A DNA stretch of 49,967 nucleotides from an uncultured Oscillospiraceae bacterium (lineage in GTDB: Bacteria; Bacillota; Clostridia; Oscillospirales; Oscillospiraceae). Below the pieces are notes generated by a model, which ran no database searches, was not told the DNA's origin, and saw only the letters and a program-made list of their open reading frames with translations. The stretch covers positions 1-49,967 of the forward strand of contig CANQVL010000015.1 of the NCBI GenBank assembly GCA_947627285.1, given 5' to 3'. The number at the start of each line of letters is the position of its first letter. Within the stretch, counting starts at the first letter, position 1. This document shows positions 23,152-31,604 of this stretch, piece after piece. The translations under genes and the position numbers were made by a program.

Positions 23152-23616
23152 TTATTTTTTCCGTATTTGTTTCAGGAGGAGCACGGCGCCGGTGAATATG
23201 GCGGCGACGCATAGAGCCAGAATTATCCCGTTCCCGTCCAGGGTCACGGCGGAGGACTGACCTATCCGGTCCGACGCCGAGGGGTCAAGGAGGAACAAAA
23301 GCCCCCATAGGATAAGCCCGACGGCGCCGGCAAGACAGACGGCAAGTCCCGCGAAAAAGCCCGTACCCATATTGGCGCGGGGCTGTTCGCCGCCGCGCTC
23401 CTCGGAGACAGGGGGCTCCGCGCCGTCCCGCATGAGGTAGTCTAAGGATACGTTGAAGCACTCGCTTATGGCGATGAGCTTGTCCCCCTCCGGTACGGAA
23501 CGCCCCGATTCCCACTTGGAGACGGACTGGCGCGACACGCCCAGCTTCTCCGCCAGCTGCTCCTGGGAGAGACCGCTCCTTTTGCGAAGGTCATACAGCT
23601 TTTCCGGCAGTGCCAT
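23152..23616 (-). CDS. Xre-family HTH regulator with C-terminal membrane segments
   Basis: 154 residues. The N-terminal 65 residues are a Cro/CI-type helix-turn-helix (LYDLRKRSGLSQEQLAEKLG, VSRQSVSKWESGRSVPEGDKLI). After a linker come two membrane segments (about 93-115 and 134-150), ending in KQIRKK. Membrane-tethered Xre proteins of this kind are common in Clostridia. It may be a membrane-sensing regulator of the small gene downstream. The ribosome site GGAGAGAG lies just before ATG 23616; a TATAAT is at 23640-23645 on the minus strand. Confidence 0.85.
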   Translation of the reverse strand: MALPEKLYDLRKRSGLSQEQLAEKLGVSRQSVSKWESGRSVPEGDKLIAISECFNVSLDYLMRDGAEPPVSEERGGEQPRANMGTGFFAGLAVCLAGAVGLILWGLLFLLDPSASDRIGQSSAVTLDGNGIILALCVAAIFTGAVLLLKQIRKK

Positions 23617-23752
23617 AGCTCTCTCCTTTCGTCAGCTATGATTATACGGGAATCAACAGTAGAACGCCATAACTTTGAGTGTACAGTTCCGCAACCCTCG
23701 GTTGCAAATTCATATTCGGAAGTCTAAATTTGATTTAAAGGAGAAAAACACA

Positions 23753-24268
23753 ATGCTTTTGACTAACAGCCTGGAGACGCCAAGGTTGAGGATACGTTCC
23801 TGGCGGAGGTCCGATAAGGACTTTACGCTGTCTATGTGGGGGGACAGGGAAAACGGAAGGTATATGATCGACCCCGTCCGCGAGAACATGGACGAAGAAT
23901 ACCTCAAATGCGTCGATGAGATGGAGGACAACCCCGACGGATACTATCTGGTCGTTGAATGGAAGGCGGACAGCACGCCCGTCGGCACCTGCTGCGTATT
24001 CCCTGAAAACGGGAATTACGATATCGGGTATTGCATCTCAAAGGACCATTGGAAGGAGGGGCTGGGGACCGAGGTGGTCGACGCCTTGATCCGCTGGGTC
24101 AAGGCGGAGGGCGGCAGATCCATAACCGGAGAGGTGGCGGATATAAACACCGCGTCAATCGCGCTCCTTAGCAAATTCGGCTTCTCACAGGACAGAAAAA
24201 CGCGCTATAAAAAATGGGGCGAAGAAACCTGGTTTGAAGCCCACTATTATAAGCTAAATCTAAATTGA
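23753..24268 (+). CDS. GNAT family N-acetyltransferase
   Basis: 171 residues from ATG 23753 (AAAGGAG upstream; the frame further up is non-coding). Reads as a RimJ/RimL-type GNAT: LETPRLRIRSWRRSDKDF at the start, GTCCVFPENGNYDIGYCISKDHWKEGLGTEVVDALIRW (beta4, acetyl-CoA site) in the middle and ASIALLSKFGFS (motif B) near the end. The acceptor (ribosomal protein N-terminus or small molecule) is unknown. Confidence 0.9.
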   Translation: MLLTNSLETPRLRIRSWRRSDKDFTLSMWGDRENGRYMIDPVRENMDEEYLKCVDEMEDNPDGYYLVVEWKADSTPVGTCCVFPENGNYDIGYCISKDHWKEGLGTEVVDALIRWVKAEGGRSITGEVADINTASIALLSKFGFSQDRKTRYKKWGEETWFEAHYYKLNLN

Positions 24269-24326
24269 ACGTTCTATCTCGCACAACAGAACGTACACAG
24301 GATACCTTACAGGTATAAACCACCAA

Positions 24327-24613
24327 TCAAATATTTTTCCGGCGGCATGTACGTCGGAAAAATCACCTTATGTCGCGCAAGTGTGTAACATATGGGGTCC
24401 CCACGCAATCATGATTGCGTGGGGAGAGGAGGAGCGAAGCCTGCGCCTGAGCCCTGCCGCTTGCGGCGGGGCGAGGTTAAGCGGCTTCCGCGACGACGAG
24501 GGCGTGCGCCGCGCGACAGCAGGAAACTTTACGTGAATTTCGCAAAATTCACGTAAAGTTTCTGAACGTTCCCCCTATCTTATTCCAAAAGGGCACAGCC
24601 CTTTTGGAATAAG
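24327..24613 (-). repeat. R3 repeat, copy c
   Basis: Occupies the 24269-24579 gap. On the minus strand: H1 (24613-24579, 16-bp stem with AAAAGGGC core, coding for the end of the GH105 protein), conserved GGGGGAACGT, H2 (24562-24523, 18-bp perfect stem, TGCG loop), CTGCTGTCGCGC, G+C-rich block with the palindrome around ATCATGAT (24401-24424), end hairpin H4 (about 24365-24335). A weak ACGTTCT/AGAACGT hairpin after the GNAT gene at 24270-24296 is the only other feature in the gap. Confidence 0.85.
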
Positions 24614-25800
24614 ATAATCTCGGAATACGCCATAATGAATGGCCCGGAGCCCTTGCCCTCGTCGGGGAGGTAGTATTCGGGGAGCCGGTAGTTGTCGGTG
24701 TTGTTGGCGGTGGCCTTGAGGTAGATGTCGTCGAGACGGTCGCCGTTTATTTTAAGCTCAGCCATTGCCACAAATGCCTTGACTGCGGCTTCGGCGTAGG
24801 AGCTGTCAAGCCAGCCGTGGCGGACGCCCTTGAGGATGGTGTAGACTATCATGGCGGTGCCGCTGGTCTCAAGCCTGTTGGTCTCGGTGGTGTCCCAGTC
24901 GGCAACGTTGGTCCACATACCCTCGGGCTTCTGATAGCGGAGCATGCCGTCAACAAAGAGCTTGAGCGCCGCTTTGCGCTCCTCCATGTACTCCTCCGGC
25001 AGGACCTCCATCACGTCCACCATTGCCATTCCGTACCAGCCCATGGCGCGGGTCCAGTGGTAGGGGCACACGTCGGAGGCGGAGTTTGCCGCGTGCCAGT
25101 ACATGCCGTCCGGGGCGAGGAGGGTCTTTGCCACCCAGGAGAGACGCCCGTTCACCAGCTCAAGCTGCCGCCTGTCGCCGACCCTGGCGGCGAAGTGGGC
25201 GATGAAGGGCTGGAGCATATATATTCCGTCCAGCCAGACCTTGTATTTGGGGGGATTGCCGTTGGCCCAGGAGTGCCAGTAGTTGTTCCCGAGGCAGGGC
25301 TCGGTGTACTCCTTGGGGACGATGTGACCGGTGGAGTTTACATAACTTTCATCGGTTAGATCCCTATACAGGTCGCGGCATATCTGCATATAGCCGTCTT
25401 CCCCTTGGGCGGCGCGGACGAGGAGGGCGGCGGTCTTGTAGCAGTCGGCGCCGTGGTGGTCAACATAACCTCCGAGATTGCGGCTTATCGCCTTGTGACC
25501 GGCTCCGTCCTCCACAATGAGGGCGTCCAGATACCTGCGAACATAGTCGAGGTACGCCGCGCCCTCCCCGGGGTCAGCCTCGTAGACGTCAAAGAGGCCC
25601 TCCACGACCACGCCGTTGTAGTAGCTCCAGTCAAAGAGATAGGGCTTTTGCGAGGGGGTGCGCTTTTCGTTGTCCCAGGTGAAGAACCTGTGTTCGTCGG
25701 CGACCACCGCCTCGGGGACGTTGACGGGGGAGTTGACGGTGAGGGTGTCGATGTATTTTTTCGCCTTGAGGACAGCTGCCTGGATCCTTTCCTTTTCCAT
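24580..25800 (-). CDS. Glycoside hydrolase family 105 (unsaturated rhamnogalacturonyl hydrolase)
   Basis: 406 residues from ATG 25800 (AAAGGAG upstream). GH88/105 (alpha/alpha)6 barrel that removes unsaturated uronic acid from pectin-derived oligosaccharides. Motifs: FDWSYYNGVVVEGL (about 57), KVWLDGIYMLQPF (about 195, with the catalytic Asp), YHWTRAMGWYGMAMVDV (about 258), LETSGTAMIVY (about 325). No signal peptide, so it acts inside on imported oligosaccharides. The last ten residues (LFQKGCALLE) are encoded by the two arms of hairpin H1 of R3 copy c, hence likely not ancestral. Confidence 0.92.
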   Translation of the reverse strand: MEKERIQAAVLKAKKYIDTLTVNSPVNVPEAVVADEHRFFTWDNEKRTPSQKPYLFDWSYYNGVVVEGLFDVYEADPGEGAAYLDYVRRYLDALIVEDGAGHKAISRNLGGYVDHHGADCYKTAALLVRAAQGEDGYMQICRDLYRDLTDESYVNSTGHIVPKEYTEPCLGNNYWHSWANGNPPKYKVWLDGIYMLQPFIAHFAARVGDRRQLELVNGRLSWVAKTLLAPDGMYWHAANSASDVCPYHWTRAMGWYGMAMVDVMEVLPEEYMEERKAALKLFVDGMLRYQKPEGMWTNVADWDTTETNRLETSGTAMIVYTILKGVRHGWLDSSYAEAAVKAFVAMAELKINGDRLDDIYLKATANNTDNYRLPEYYLPDEGKGSGPFIMAYSEIILFQKGCALLE

Positions 25801-25835
25801 GCGCGGGTCTCCTTTCAAATATTTTATCTACAATG

Positions 25836-25864
25836 AGATTACCATATTTTTCGCCGGTTTGCAA
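25836..25864 (-). promoter_or_regulatory. SigA-type promoter of the GH105 gene
   Basis: On the minus strand: TTGCAA (25864-25859), 17-bp spacer, TAATCT (25841-25836). Confidence 0.6.
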
Positions 25865-25893
25865 CAGTTTTGGGCACGGGATAGGGCGGGCGA

Positions 25894-25922
25894 TTGATTT
25901 TTCGGGACGGGTGTGGTACAAT
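25894..25922 (+). promoter_or_regulatory. SigA-type promoter of pepC
   Basis: TTGATT (25894-25899), 17-bp spacer, TACAAT (25917-25922). Confidence 0.7.
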
Positions 25923-25966
25923 ATCCGCGGAACAGTAAATTTCATCCGTAACGGAGGGATACATAT

Positions 25967-27301
25967 ATGAGCAGCAGCATATCAAAGGGATTCATCGAGG
26001 AATGCGGGGCGGAGTTCCGCGCGGACAGGGCGAACAGGGTCGCCATGGACGCGGTAATGACCAACGGGCTCAACAAGAGCTGCCTCAATCATGACGCCAG
26101 GCGCCGCACGACGCACACCTTCTCCATATCGCTGGAGCAGGGGAGCGTGACGAACCAGAAGGCGAGCGGGCGGTGCTGGCTCTTTGCCGCCATGAACGTG
26201 ATGCGGGCGAGGGTCATGAAAAAATGCGATCTGAAGGATTTTGAGCTCTCCCAGAATTACATGCTCTTTTGGGATAAGCTGGAAAAGTGCAACTACTTTT
26301 TGGAGAACATCCTTGACACCCTTGACGAGCCCGTGGGGAGCCGGCTTTTGGAATTCCTGCTTCGGGACCCTGTGGGCGACGGCGGTCAGTGGGACATGAT
26401 GGCGAATCTCGTGGATAAGTACGGCGTGGTCCCCAAGGAGGCGATGCCGGAGTCCGCCGTGTCCTCCTCCACAAGGGAGATGTGCCGGACGGTCACGGAG
26501 CTTTTGCGCGGCGACGCCGTTATACTCAGGTGCATGGCGGGAGAGGGCGCGGACAGGTCCGCCCTCACCGCCGAGAAGGAGAGGATGCTGAGGGAGCTTT
26601 ACCGCGTGCTTGCCATATGCCTGGGCGAGCCGCCAAAAACCGTGGACTTTGAGGCGCGGGACAGGGACGGCGGGTTCATCCGTGACCCGGGGCTCACGCC
26701 GAGGGAGTTTTTCAAAAAATACGTGGATATGGACATCTCTGACTACGTGAGCCTCATCAACGCCCCCACCGGCGACAAGCCGTATATGCGCCGCTACACG
26801 GTGAAGATGCTGGGGAACGTGAGGGAAGGGAATCCCGTCTGCTACCTGAACCTGCCCATCGACCAGGTGAAGGCGGCGGCGATAGCGCAGCTGAAGGACG
26901 GGGAGCCGGTGTGGTTCGGCTGTGACGTGGGGCCCTATTCCGACAGGGAGACGGGCACGCTGGACACGGACAACTACGACTACGAGAACACCCTCAATGT
27001 GCGTCTCGGCATGACGAAGGCGGAGAGGCTTGACTACGGGCAGAGCCGAATGACCCACGCCATGGTGTTCCAGGGCGTGAACCTGGACGGCGAGGGCCGG
27101 CCCACCCGCTGGCGCGTGGAGAACAGCTGGGGCGACGAGCCGGGGAAAAAGGGCTATTACGTCATGTCCGACGCCTGGTTTGACGAGTATATGTACCAGG
27201 TGGTGGTAAATAAGAAGTACCTGACGCCGGAGCAGCTGAAAATACTCGACACACCAGCCATAGAGCTTGAACCCTGGGACCCGATGGGATCCTTGGCATA
27301 A
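25967..27301 (+). CDS. pepC: Aminopeptidase C, C1-family cysteine peptidase (bleomycin hydrolase type)
   Basis: 444 residues, usual for PepC/bleomycin hydrolase. Catalytic Cys70 in NQKASGRCWLFA, catalytic His in MTHAMVFQGV (about 364) and Asn in RVENSWGDEPGKKGYYVMSDAWFDEY (about 387). Cytoplasmic, hexameric in the family; trims N-terminal amino acids from peptides. The C-terminus (YDEYMYQVVVNKKYL-like, then extension) is longer than the self-compartmentalising tail needs. It is monocistronic, followed by R3 copy d. Confidence 0.94.
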   Translation: MSSSISKGFIEECGAEFRADRANRVAMDAVMTNGLNKSCLNHDARRRTTHTFSISLEQGSVTNQKASGRCWLFAAMNVMRARVMKKCDLKDFELSQNYMLFWDKLEKCNYFLENILDTLDEPVGSRLLEFLLRDPVGDGGQWDMMANLVDKYGVVPKEAMPESAVSSSTREMCRTVTELLRGDAVILRCMAGEGADRSALTAEKERMLRELYRVLAICLGEPPKTVDFEARDRDGGFIRDPGLTPREFFKKYVDMDISDYVSLINAPTGDKPYMRRYTVKMLGNVREGNPVCYLNLPIDQVKAAAIAQLKDGEPVWFGCDVGPYSDRETGTLDTDNYDYENTLNVRLGMTKAERLDYGQSRMTHAMVFQGVNLDGEGRPTRWRVENSWGDEPGKKGYYVMSDAWFDEYMYQVVVNKKYLTPEQLKILDTPAIELEPWDPMGSLA

Positions 27302-27475
27302 TCAAAAAAGGGCGAAGCCCTTTTTTGAAGGGGAACGTGCGGAAAAAAAGCTGTGAATTCTGCGGAATTCACAGCTTTTTTTCCTGCTGTCGCGCTGCGT
27401 GCGCCGCCGGAGGCGACACACTTGCGCGACATAAGGTAATTTTTCCGACGTACATGCCGCCGGAAAAATATTGAA
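27302..27475 (+). repeat. R3 repeat, copy d (short form without the G+C-rich block)
   Basis: Starts one base after the pepC stop. H1 (27302-27328, AAAAAAGGGC/GCCCTTTTTT), GGGGAACGTGCG, H2 (27342-27383, 19-bp perfect stem, TGCG loop), CCTGCTGTCGCGC, then directly the end hairpin H4 (about 27440-27470). It lies between convergent genes and is followed by the separate terminator of the TM2 gene. Confidence 0.85.
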
Positions 27476-27485
27476 TTGTTTGGGA

Positions 27486-27514
27486 TTTCAAAAAAGGGCT
27501 CCGCCCTTTTTTGG
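27486..27514 (-). terminator. Terminator of the TM2-domain gene
   Basis: On the minus strand: CCAAAAAAGGGC, GGA loop, GCCCTTTTTTG. Confidence 0.8.
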
Positions 27515-27515
27515 A

Positions 27516-27908
27516 TTACTCATCCAAAGGTACGCCCTTGGCGTCCTTGTTGATTTTGCCGCAGAGGATCATGATACCCTCGATGAAGCCCCAGATGGCG
27601 CCGATGCCGAAGCAGAAGTTGGTGATGATCTGGGCGATGGCCTTGCCGGTGTAGCCGAGGTAGAAGTTGTGGATGCCGAAGCCGCCGAGGAAGATGCCGA
27701 GAAGTCCGGCGGCGAGCTTTGATTTCCTGGCGGAGCCGGCGGGGACGTTATTAAGGGCGTAGCCGCAATTGACGCACACCGCGGCGTTGGGGTCCACGGG
27801 GGAGCCGCAATTCTGGCAGAAGTTTGTGCCGTCGCCGACCTTTACGCCACAGCCCAGGCACACGCTGGCGGCGGGGTCTATCTCCTTGCCGCAATTTTTA
27901 CAGAACAT
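27516..27908 (-). CDS. Zinc-ribbon and TM2-domain membrane protein
   Basis: 130 residues. Two zinc ribbons at the N-terminus (FCKNCGKEI...CLGCG; FCQNCGSPV...CVNCGYAL), a short linker (about 52-62), then a TM2 domain: two helices with the signature LGGFGIHNFYLGYTGKAIAQII and the second helix IGAIWGFIEGIMIL. TM2 proteins of this architecture are common in Firmicutes; the function is unknown. Its terminator is shared in style with the R3 H1 hairpins. Confidence 0.9.
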   Translation of the reverse strand: MFCKNCGKEIDPAASVCLGCGVKVGDGTNFCQNCGSPVDPNAAVCVNCGYALNNVPAGSARKSKLAAGLLGIFLGGFGIHNFYLGYTGKAIAQIITNFCFGIGAIWGFIEGIMILCGKINKDAKGVPLDE

Positions 27909-27963
27909 ATTTTATCCTCCCTTATTGATTTTTTTAACCTCTCTCGGAGGTGAGTTACGACTG

Positions 27964-28353
27964 TCAGACGGCGCCGCCGGCGGAGAAAAAGGCGATGAGC
28001 TTTATGGCGTAATTGACGGCAAAGCCGGCGCCTGTCAGGGACAAAACCAGGATATCCACTGCCTTTTTCCGGAATACGCGACCGTCCAGGGCTATGTACA
28101 GGACCAGCAGGGGCATGGAGAACACCATGGGGTGGAATCGCCACGCGCCGGCAAGATCCAGCCGCAAAAGCGCCTTGACCGCGTGGGTCATGCCACAGCC
28201 GGGGCATATGACGTGAAAATACCTGAGAAAGACGCACTGAAAGCCGGTGAGGGCGGAGTAAAGGAAGAAAAGCGCAAAGAGGGAGAGCCAGAATATCACC
28301 CGCGCCCTTTTGCTTTTCAAAAGCCTACGGTTCTGACGGGCGGGGGCGCTCAT
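27964..28353 (-). CDS. DUF2752 domain membrane protein
   Basis: 129 residues with three membrane segments (about 18-36, 62-85, 92-115). The CPGCGMTHAVKALLRLDLAGAWRFHPM motif (about 47-73) is the DUF2752 hallmark. Function unknown. Its start overlaps the stop of the J-domain gene by 4 bp (ATGA), so the pair is cotranscribed; the TM2 gene 55 bp further on may belong to the same transcript, as DUF2752 and TM2 genes are often neighbours. Confidence 0.88.
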   Translation of the reverse strand: MSAPARQNRRLLKSKRARVIFWLSLFALFFLYSALTGFQCVFLRYFHVICPGCGMTHAVKALLRLDLAGAWRFHPMVFSMPLLVLYIALDGRVFRKKAVDILVLSLTGAGFAVNYAIKLIAFFSAGGAV

Positions 28354-28991
28354 CTCGCCTCGACCGCCTTTTGCCTCTCCAGTACGACCCTGAGAGTGAA
28401 TTTGTTTTCGTAGTTTATCTTGACGAGCACGGGCCCGCTGTTGAGGTCATACTCAAAATGTCTCGAATAGACGTCGACCTTTACGTGGGAGCTTTCGCCG
28501 TACTCGCGTATGTCGTAGAAGCATCTGATCTCGTAGGTGTTGTCCTCGCTCAGGCTGTATTTGTCTTCGTAGCTGTATTTTTTGCCGTCAACGTCAAGAT
28601 CGACCCTGACGAGTATCTGTACGTTGTAATCGGATAAAGTGTCTGACGAGAGAGTTATGGAGTCCTTGGGATTTTTTTCGTTTGTCAAGGTCACTTTTTT
28701 CCCGCACAGGATCTTAAACAATGTATCTATATTGATGATTACCTTCGGCTTTCCCTTCCGCTGAGCTCCCCGGGCCTGAGACGCCTGGGGCTGGGGCTCC
28801 CGAGGCTTCTTTGACGTTTCGGTGATAAGGTCCATGGCCTCGTTGAGCAGGGCGGCAAGGCCGGCGCTGCCGTCCGCCAGGTCCGGGTGGCATTTTATCA
28901 TCATCTTATGATACTTTTTTCGCGCCTTTTCTACGTTTTCCTCCGTTATGCTGTCTATTTCAAATATCCTCATAGCCTCGGAGATATCCAT
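28350..28991 (-). CDS. J-domain (DnaJ-like) protein
   Basis: 213 residues from ATG 28991 (GGAGGG upstream). The N-terminal 60 residues are a J domain: MDISEAMRIFEIDSITEENVEKARKKYHKMMIKCHPDLADGSAG with the HPD tripeptide at about 35-37. A Pro/Gln-rich linker (PREPQPQASQA) leads to a beta-rich C-terminal domain with charged strands (VIINIDTLFKILCGKKVTLT). It should stimulate an Hsp70 on specific clients; the client is unknown, perhaps the DUF2752 partner. Confidence 0.85.
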   Translation of the reverse strand: MDISEAMRIFEIDSITEENVEKARKKYHKMMIKCHPDLADGSAGLAALLNEAMDLITETSKKPREPQPQASQARGAQRKGKPKVIINIDTLFKILCGKKVTLTNEKNPKDSITLSSDTLSDYNVQILVRVDLDVDGKKYSYEDKYSLSEDNTYEIRCFYDIREYGESSHVKVDVYSRHFEYDLNSGPVLVKINYENKFTLRVVLERQKAVEAR

Positions 28992-29031
28992 TGGCGTCAC
29001 CCTCCAAACCTTTAACTGTACCGTCGCTTTG

Positions 29032-29060
29032 ATTATATAGCGAACGAATGAGGATGTCAA
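29032..29060 (-). promoter_or_regulatory. SigA-type promoter of the J-domain/DUF2752 operon
   Basis: On the minus strand: TTGACA (29060-29055), 17-bp spacer, TATAAT (29037-29032). Consensus in all twelve positions. Confidence 0.85.
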
Positions 29061-29119
29061 GGAAAAACGCCTTCCGCCGATGGAAAATATGTCAAAATCT
29101 GCAATATTTCGCCGTTTTC

Positions 29120-29148
29120 TTGACAGGGGGGCGGGAATGGTGTAAACT
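29120..29148 (+). promoter_or_regulatory. SigA-type promoter of the Lar-like gene
   Basis: TTGACA (29120-29125), 17-bp spacer, TAAACT (29143-29148). Confidence 0.75.
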
Positions 29149-29179
29149 GGACGTGACAATAAATTACGGGGAAGATGTT

Positions 29180-29404
29180 ATGGACGGCTTTGAGGAGATA
29201 TATCTGGAGGACTGCCCCTGCTGCGGGGGCGTCGGGTGCGTTGAGGAGGAGGGCGGCTGGTGCGTGTACGTCCAGTGCCTCGACTGCGGCGCGCACACCT
29301 CGTCTGTGGCGTTCGAGAGCGGCGCGGAGAGGCTTGACGCCGCGCGGAGGGCCGCCGCAAACTGGAACATGAGGAAGGTCATCGCCCCGGGACCGGGGGA
29401 GTGA
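29180..29404 (+). CDS. Lar-family (restriction alleviation-like) zinc-ribbon protein
   Basis: 74 residues from ATG 29180 (GGGGA upstream). Pattern CPCCGG, then CLDCGA (four zinc-binding Cys) and a C-terminal AARRAAANWNMR, which is the Lar_restr_allev family pattern. Usually phage- or mobile-element-associated, but no such element is seen here. It is likely DNA- or protein-binding; the function in bacteria outside the original Lar is unknown. Confidence 0.75.
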   Translation: MDGFEEIYLEDCPCCGGVGCVEEEGGWCVYVQCLDCGAHTSSVAFESGAERLDAARRAAANWNMRKVIAPGPGE

Positions 29405-29486
29405 GAGGCGCCGGAGCGCTTTAAGGGATCTGAGATAATGCCCTCCGCCTCGGCGGGGGAATCAAATTTACGGAGGTATACAGGCT

Positions 29487-30125
29487 ATGGAACCAAAATT
29501 CTTTCCGCTTTTACATATCGGCGGGACGCCGCTGTTGGCGGCAAAGGGGCATTTTGCCACGCAGAACAGCCACATAAACTATTTTATTGACGTCACCGCC
29601 CAGAAATACAGCCTCAAGGGCGCCGAGGCGGTGGCGCACAGGATGTGCGAAAAGGTGAAGGGGCGCTTTCCGGTGGACTCCATCCTCTGCATGGACGGCA
29701 CCAGCGTCATCGGCACCTGCCTTGCCAAGGAGCTCACAAAGGCGGGCGGACGCTCCCTCAGCGAAGGGAGCAACATCTACATCGTCAAGGGCGAGCTCAA
29801 CAGCCGGGGGGAGCTTATTTTCCGGGACAACGCCAGGTTCATGCTGGAGGGCAAGCACGTCCTCATACTCACCTGCTCCCTGACCACGGGCACCACCGCC
29901 CTGCGCGGCAGGCAGAGCGTGGAGTATTACGGCGGCAGAGTCGTGGGCGTGGCGTCGGTGTACGCCGCCTTCCATGAGCTTGACGGGCTGCCCGTGGTGT
30001 CGCTTTTTGACACCAACACCATTCCCGACTACGTGTCCTACGCCCCCTCCGAATGCCCCATGTGCAGGAGGGGAGAGCCCATCGACGCCGTGGTGAACAC
30101 CTTCGGTTACTCAAAGGTGAAGTGA
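29487..30125 (+). CDS. Orotate phosphoribosyltransferase-like (PRTase) protein
   Basis: 212 residues with a type I PRTase fold: SILCMDGTSVIGTCLAKEL (about 66-84), a central strand and the PRPP-loop region at VLILTCSLTTGTTALRGRQSVEYYGGRVVGVASVY (about 125-159). The two acidic residues normal for the PRPP loop (VDDxxxTGxT) are replaced by Thr-Cys-Ser, so catalysis or substrate may differ from PyrE. A CPMCRRGEP zinc-like pair is near the C-terminus. It may be a regulatory or salvage PRTase; name by similarity only. Confidence 0.75.
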   Translation: MEPKFFPLLHIGGTPLLAAKGHFATQNSHINYFIDVTAQKYSLKGAEAVAHRMCEKVKGRFPVDSILCMDGTSVIGTCLAKELTKAGGRSLSEGSNIYIVKGELNSRGELIFRDNARFMLEGKHVLILTCSLTTGTTALRGRQSVEYYGGRVVGVASVYAAFHELDGLPVVSLFDTNTIPDYVSYAPSECPMCRRGEPIDAVVNTFGYSKVK

Positions 30126-30152
30126 CCGCGAAGGCGTGAAAAACTGTTTTGT

Positions 30153-30184
30153 GTCCGCCCGGAGCTCCCTCCGGGCGGCTTTTC
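30153..30184 (+). terminator. Terminator of the PRTase gene
   Basis: CCGCCCGGAG/CTCCGGGCGG-type stem followed by CTTTT. Confidence 0.7.
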
Positions 30185-30195
30185 GCGCGGCTTCG

Positions 30196-30229
30196 GCAGG
30201 AAACGGCAGGCTTACGCCGTTTCCTGCCT
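30196..30229 (-). terminator. Hairpin at the 3' end of the AGCS gene
   Basis: GGCAGGAAACGGC/GCCGTTTCCTGCC inverted repeat overlapping the last codons and stop of the symporter gene. Confidence 0.55.
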
Positions 30230-31537
30230 GCGTATATTGCCGCTTGCCGGCTTTTTGACCCTTCCCGCCAGCAGGCACAGGGCTGTGATATTTGGCAGGA
30301 GCATGAAAAAGGTGGCGATGTCGGAGAGGCAGATCATCGCGGGGAACGAGATAAGGCTCGCCGCCGCTGTCACGGCTGGGAACAGGAGCCTGTACGCCCG
30401 CGCCGCCCTCTCTCCGCCAAGGAATTGCGCGCACCGCTCGCCGTAAAGCGACCAGCCGACGATGGAGGAGAAGGCGAAGAGCGTCATGGACACCGCCATA
30501 AAGACCCCCGACGCCGCCGTTCCGAATACCGACGCCAGCGCGCCCGCCGCCAGCTCCGCCCCGCCGGGCGTGCCGCAGGGTATTTCCACGCCGGAGGTGA
30601 GCACAGCCAGGGCGGTGAGGGTACACAGCAGGAGCGTATCCACAAAGACCTCGAAGATACCCAAAAGCCCCGCCTCCTCAGCCGTCCCCTCCCCGGCGGA
30701 GGCGTGGGCGATGGGGGAGGAGCCCAGCCCCGCCTCGTTGGAGAAAAGCCCCCTGCGAAAGCCCCAGGACACCGCCGCGCCCGCAGTCCCGCCGAAAACC
30801 GCGTCCCCTCCCAGGGCGCCCCGGAAAATCGAGGCGACGGCGGCGGGGAGCCTTCCAAGGTTCGCGCCTATCACCCCCAGGCACCCCGCCACGTACACCG
30901 CCGCCATCACCGGCACCGTCAGCGCCGCCGCCCTGCCCCGGCCCTTCGCCCCTCCCCGGCAGGTGAGAGCCACAGCCGCCGCCATTACAAGCCCTATGAC
31001 AGGGCGGGGGATCACCGCCCCCGTCCCCGCCAGCGTCATGACGCTCCCCACCTGGAGCATATTCCCGAGCCCCAGGGACGCAAGCGAAGCAAAGACGGCG
31101 AACATCACCGCCAGGGGACGAAACCGCCGCCCCAGACCGTTTTTTATGTAGTACATGGGCCCGCCCACGTACTCCCCGCCACGCCTTTCCCGGTATTTTA
31201 CGGCGAGGTTAATCTCCGCGTACTTTATCCCCATGCCCAAAAGCGCCGACACCCACATCCACAGCACCGCCCCCGCGCCGCCCATGCTCAGCGCCACGGC
31301 GACCCCGGCGATGTTGCCCGTGCCCACGGTCCCCGCCAGCGCCGTACACACCGCCTCAAGAGGGGAGGTGCCGTCCTCGGAGCGCCGGCGCGTCACGCGC
31401 CCCAGGGAGGTCCTGAGCGCCAGCCAAAGCTGCCGCACCTGAACAAAGCCGGTCCTCGCACTGATATACGCCCCGCACACCGCCAGCGCCGCCACCGTAG
31501 GCGTGCCCCAAAGCAGCCCCGATATGTTCTCAAGCAT
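30212..31537 (-). CDS. Alanine/glycine:cation symporter (AGCS) family protein
   Basis: 441 residues from ATG 31537, which follows GGGGGGA; the longer frame is out of the gene. About ten membrane segments. The AGCS signature GTVGTGNIAGVAVALSMGGAGAVLWMWVSALLGMGIKYAEINLAVKYR is at about 67-113 and YVGGPMYYI follows. Takes up alanine or glycine with Na+ (or H+). A leader hairpin (31545-31588) precedes it. Adjacent to, but probably separate from, the mutarotase gene. Confidence 0.93.
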   Translation of the reverse strand: MLENISGLLWGTPTVAALAVCGAYISARTGFVQVRQLWLALRTSLGRVTRRRSEDGTSPLEAVCTALAGTVGTGNIAGVAVALSMGGAGAVLWMWVSALLGMGIKYAEINLAVKYRERRGGEYVGGPMYYIKNGLGRRFRPLAVMFAVFASLASLGLGNMLQVGSVMTLAGTGAVIPRPVIGLVMAAAVALTCRGGAKGRGRAAALTVPVMAAVYVAGCLGVIGANLGRLPAAVASIFRGALGGDAVFGGTAGAAVSWGFRRGLFSNEAGLGSSPIAHASAGEGTAEEAGLLGIFEVFVDTLLLCTLTALAVLTSGVEIPCGTPGGAELAAGALASVFGTAASGVFMAVSMTLFAFSSIVGWSLYGERCAQFLGGERAARAYRLLFPAVTAAASLISFPAMICLSDIATFFMLLPNITALCLLAGRVKKPASGNIRRQETA

Positions 31538-31544
31538 AAAAAAT

Positions 31545-31588
31545 CCCCCCGAACGACTTGTCTTCACAAGCATATTCGGGGGGATATG
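31545..31588 (-). other. Inverted repeat between mutarotase and AGCS genes
   Basis: CCCCCCGAA...TTCGGGGGG with ACTTGT...ACAAG inside, in the short spacer between the two minus-strand genes; may attenuate read-through into the symporter gene. Confidence 0.5.
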
Positions 31589-31604
31589 TAATTTATACAG
31601 CCGA

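Noticed and set aside
29048-29179. N-terminal extension of the Lar-like protein
   Set aside because: It covers the divergent promoter region; the zinc-ribbon domain starts just after ATG 29180.
30149-31591. 480-codon plus-strand frame opposite the AGCS symporter
   Set aside because: Low-complexity Pro/Arg shadow of a well-recognised transporter.
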